From: Candidatus Thorarchaeota archaeon
GTDB taxonomy: Archaea > Asgardarchaeota > Thorarchaeia > Thorarchaeales > Thorarchaeaceae
Reading direction: 5' to 3'
Assembly: GCA_016840825.1 (NCBI GenBank)
Contig: JAEORN010000100.1
Span: forward strand, 1-6,328
Length of the DNA stretch: 6,328 nt
Part shown: positions 5,848-6,328 of the stretch, in pieces
How the letters are laid out: the number at the start of each line of letters is the position of its first letter
Position numbering within the stretch: position 1 is the first letter of the stretch
The notes under the pieces: generated by a model
Told to the model about the DNA's origin: nothing
Databases searched by the model: none
The model's input: the letters and a program-made list of their open reading frames with translations, nothing else
Translations under genes and position numbers: made by a program

Positions 5848-5857
5848 GCCTATAGGC
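5848..5857. promoter_or_regulatory. 10-bp palindrome in divergent spacer
   Basis: GCCTATAGGC is a perfect palindrome about 35 bp upstream of the proposed CTG start, in the spacer (5814-5994) between the leftward operon and the rightward kinase gene. It could be an operator half-site pair or part of a TATA region. As a TATA box for the leftward operon it would sit too close to leave a leader containing the GGGAGG site. The rest of this spacer contains an AT-rich stretch at 5925-5940 that could be the kinase-gene promoter and a small inverted repeat, TATCG-5 nt-CGATA, at 5958-5972. None is strong enough to call alone. Confidence 0.25.
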
Positions 5858-5994
5858 TATTTGCCTTTTGTGTTGTCGTATTACATTAACTATGGAATAT
5901 GACCAGCTTTATCATCTTAAACCCGTCTATTATTAGATATTGGTGCGAATAGAGTTTTATCGTCGTTCGATAGATTATGATATGAGGCTGCAAA

Positions 5995-6328
5995 ATGAAA
6001 GTGAGATATGGAGAACGATTATTACCCTATCCACTTCATGCCATCAGTGGTAAGTTGCTCTTGTCTGGTCTTCAAGAGTCATCTGTTGTGAATTTTATAT
6101 CTAAACTGAATCAGGAATACTTCAACACCTCACCTACTATTCAAGAGCTGAATATCTTTGCCACAGAATATCTACTAGGTGAAAATCCTGAGATTCAAGG
6201 CAAGTTTCTCACTCTTACAAGATACGATGAACTCAGTAAACGTGCGTCAAGCACACCTCCCATAATCCTTGTGATAGAAGGCAGCTCTGCAACTGGTAAG
6301 TCTATGCTAACTCTACCGATTATTGAAC
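5995..6328 (+). CDS. ATP-cone plus P-loop kinase, 2-phosphoglycerate kinase-like (N-terminal 111 residues; runs off right edge)
   Basis: The ATG at 5995 is preceded by GAGG with a 7-nt gap, and an in-frame TGA at 5983-5985 rules out an earlier start. Residues 1-42 (KVRYGERLLPYPLHAISG...LSGLQESSVVNFISKLN) have the look of an ATP-cone: a short beta-strand pair, then helices beginning at the P-Y/F position. Residues 71-90 (FLTLTRYDELSKRASSTPPI) lead into ILVIEGSSATGKSML, a Walker A motif GSSATGKS at 96-103. Archaeal 2-phosphoglycerate kinase has the same order: an ATP-cone, a basic 'R...K-S-P' connector, then strand ILI and the P-loop. Those enzymes make 2,3-bisphosphoglycerate for cyclic 2,3-diphosphoglycerate. 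The methanogen enzyme, as I recall it, has GxTS in the loop, whereas this one has the canonical GKS. The Walker B and substrate sites lie beyond the edge, so the substrate is uncertain; a related nucleotide- or sugar-kinase role is possible. The full length should be about 300 residues. It is divergent from the leftward operon. Confidence 0.65.
   Translation, partial: MKVRYGERLLPYPLHAISGKLLLSGLQESSVVNFISKLNQEYFNTSPTIQELNIFATEYLLGENPEIQGKFLTLTRYDELSKRASSTPPIILVIEGSSATGKSMLTLPIIE

Noticed and set aside
5707..5889. 60-codon rightward open frame opposite the N-terminal extension of the basic-tailed protein
   Set aside because: It starts at TTG without a ribosome-binding site. The opposite strand has the better protein-like sequence and a strong GGGAGG site.
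1..6328. Search for CRISPR repeats, tRNA/rRNA genes, insertion sequences, toxin-antitoxin or defence genes
   Set aside because: No regularly spaced repeats, cloverleaf-like segments, transposase motifs, terminal inverted repeats or recognisable defence domains were seen on either strand.

Overview
The window looks archaeal. Ribosome-binding sites are short GGAG/GAGG-type motifs, TATA-like AT-rich elements lie upstream of starts, and the gene content fits an archaeon: secreted proteins with one C-terminal anchor and many N-glycosylation sequons, an ATP-cone plus P-loop kinase resembling archaeal 2-phosphoglycerate kinase, and a protein ending in an MCM-like winged helix. The small anchored proteins recall families I associate with Asgard archaea (Thorarchaeota/Lokiarchaeota type), but that placement is an inference and has not been checked. 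Base composition is moderately AT-rich throughout, and I see no island of foreign composition, no tRNA or rRNA gene, no CRISPR array and no insertion sequence.

Layout from left to right. (1) The start of a leftward amidohydrolase-2 type metal-dependent hydrolase runs off the left edge (below 1..368). (2) A 125-bp divergent spacer holds a symmetric TATA-like element. (3) Two rightward tandem paralogues (494..1183 and 1319..2050) encode secreted proteins held by a C-terminal membrane helix; a clear hairpin plus T-tract separates them. (4) A leftward block of three genes follows, transcribed from about 5.8 kb down to 2.1 kb: an unrecognised protein with a very basic tail (4923..5813), a HEAT-like helical-repeat protein with a C-terminal winged helix (3468..4922), and an SsnA-type amidohydrolase (2076..3404). 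The first two abut exactly (stop codon directly followed by a TTG start), so they are very likely co-translated. The amidohydrolase sits 63 bp further on and may be read from the same transcript. (5) A divergent spacer of about 180 bp contains a strong Shine-Dalgarno for the leftward operon and a 10-bp palindrome. (6) A rightward ATP-cone/P-loop kinase gene (5995 onward) runs off the right edge.

The most interesting parts are the basic-tail/HEAT-winged-helix pair and the tandem paralogues. The two proteins of the pair share a short motif (S-[VI]-S-L-A-L-D-[TS]-P) at the head of their helical regions. They look like partners in an undescribed complex, perhaps nucleic-acid associated. The first gene of the pair has no ATG, GTG or TTG where its coding frame begins: a GGGAGG ribosome-binding site sits 9 nt ahead of a CTG codon, suggesting a non-canonical start that automated annotation would miss by 52 residues. 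The tandem paralogues share a 55-bp block that differs at only two silent positions. All intergenic gaps are under 200 bp.
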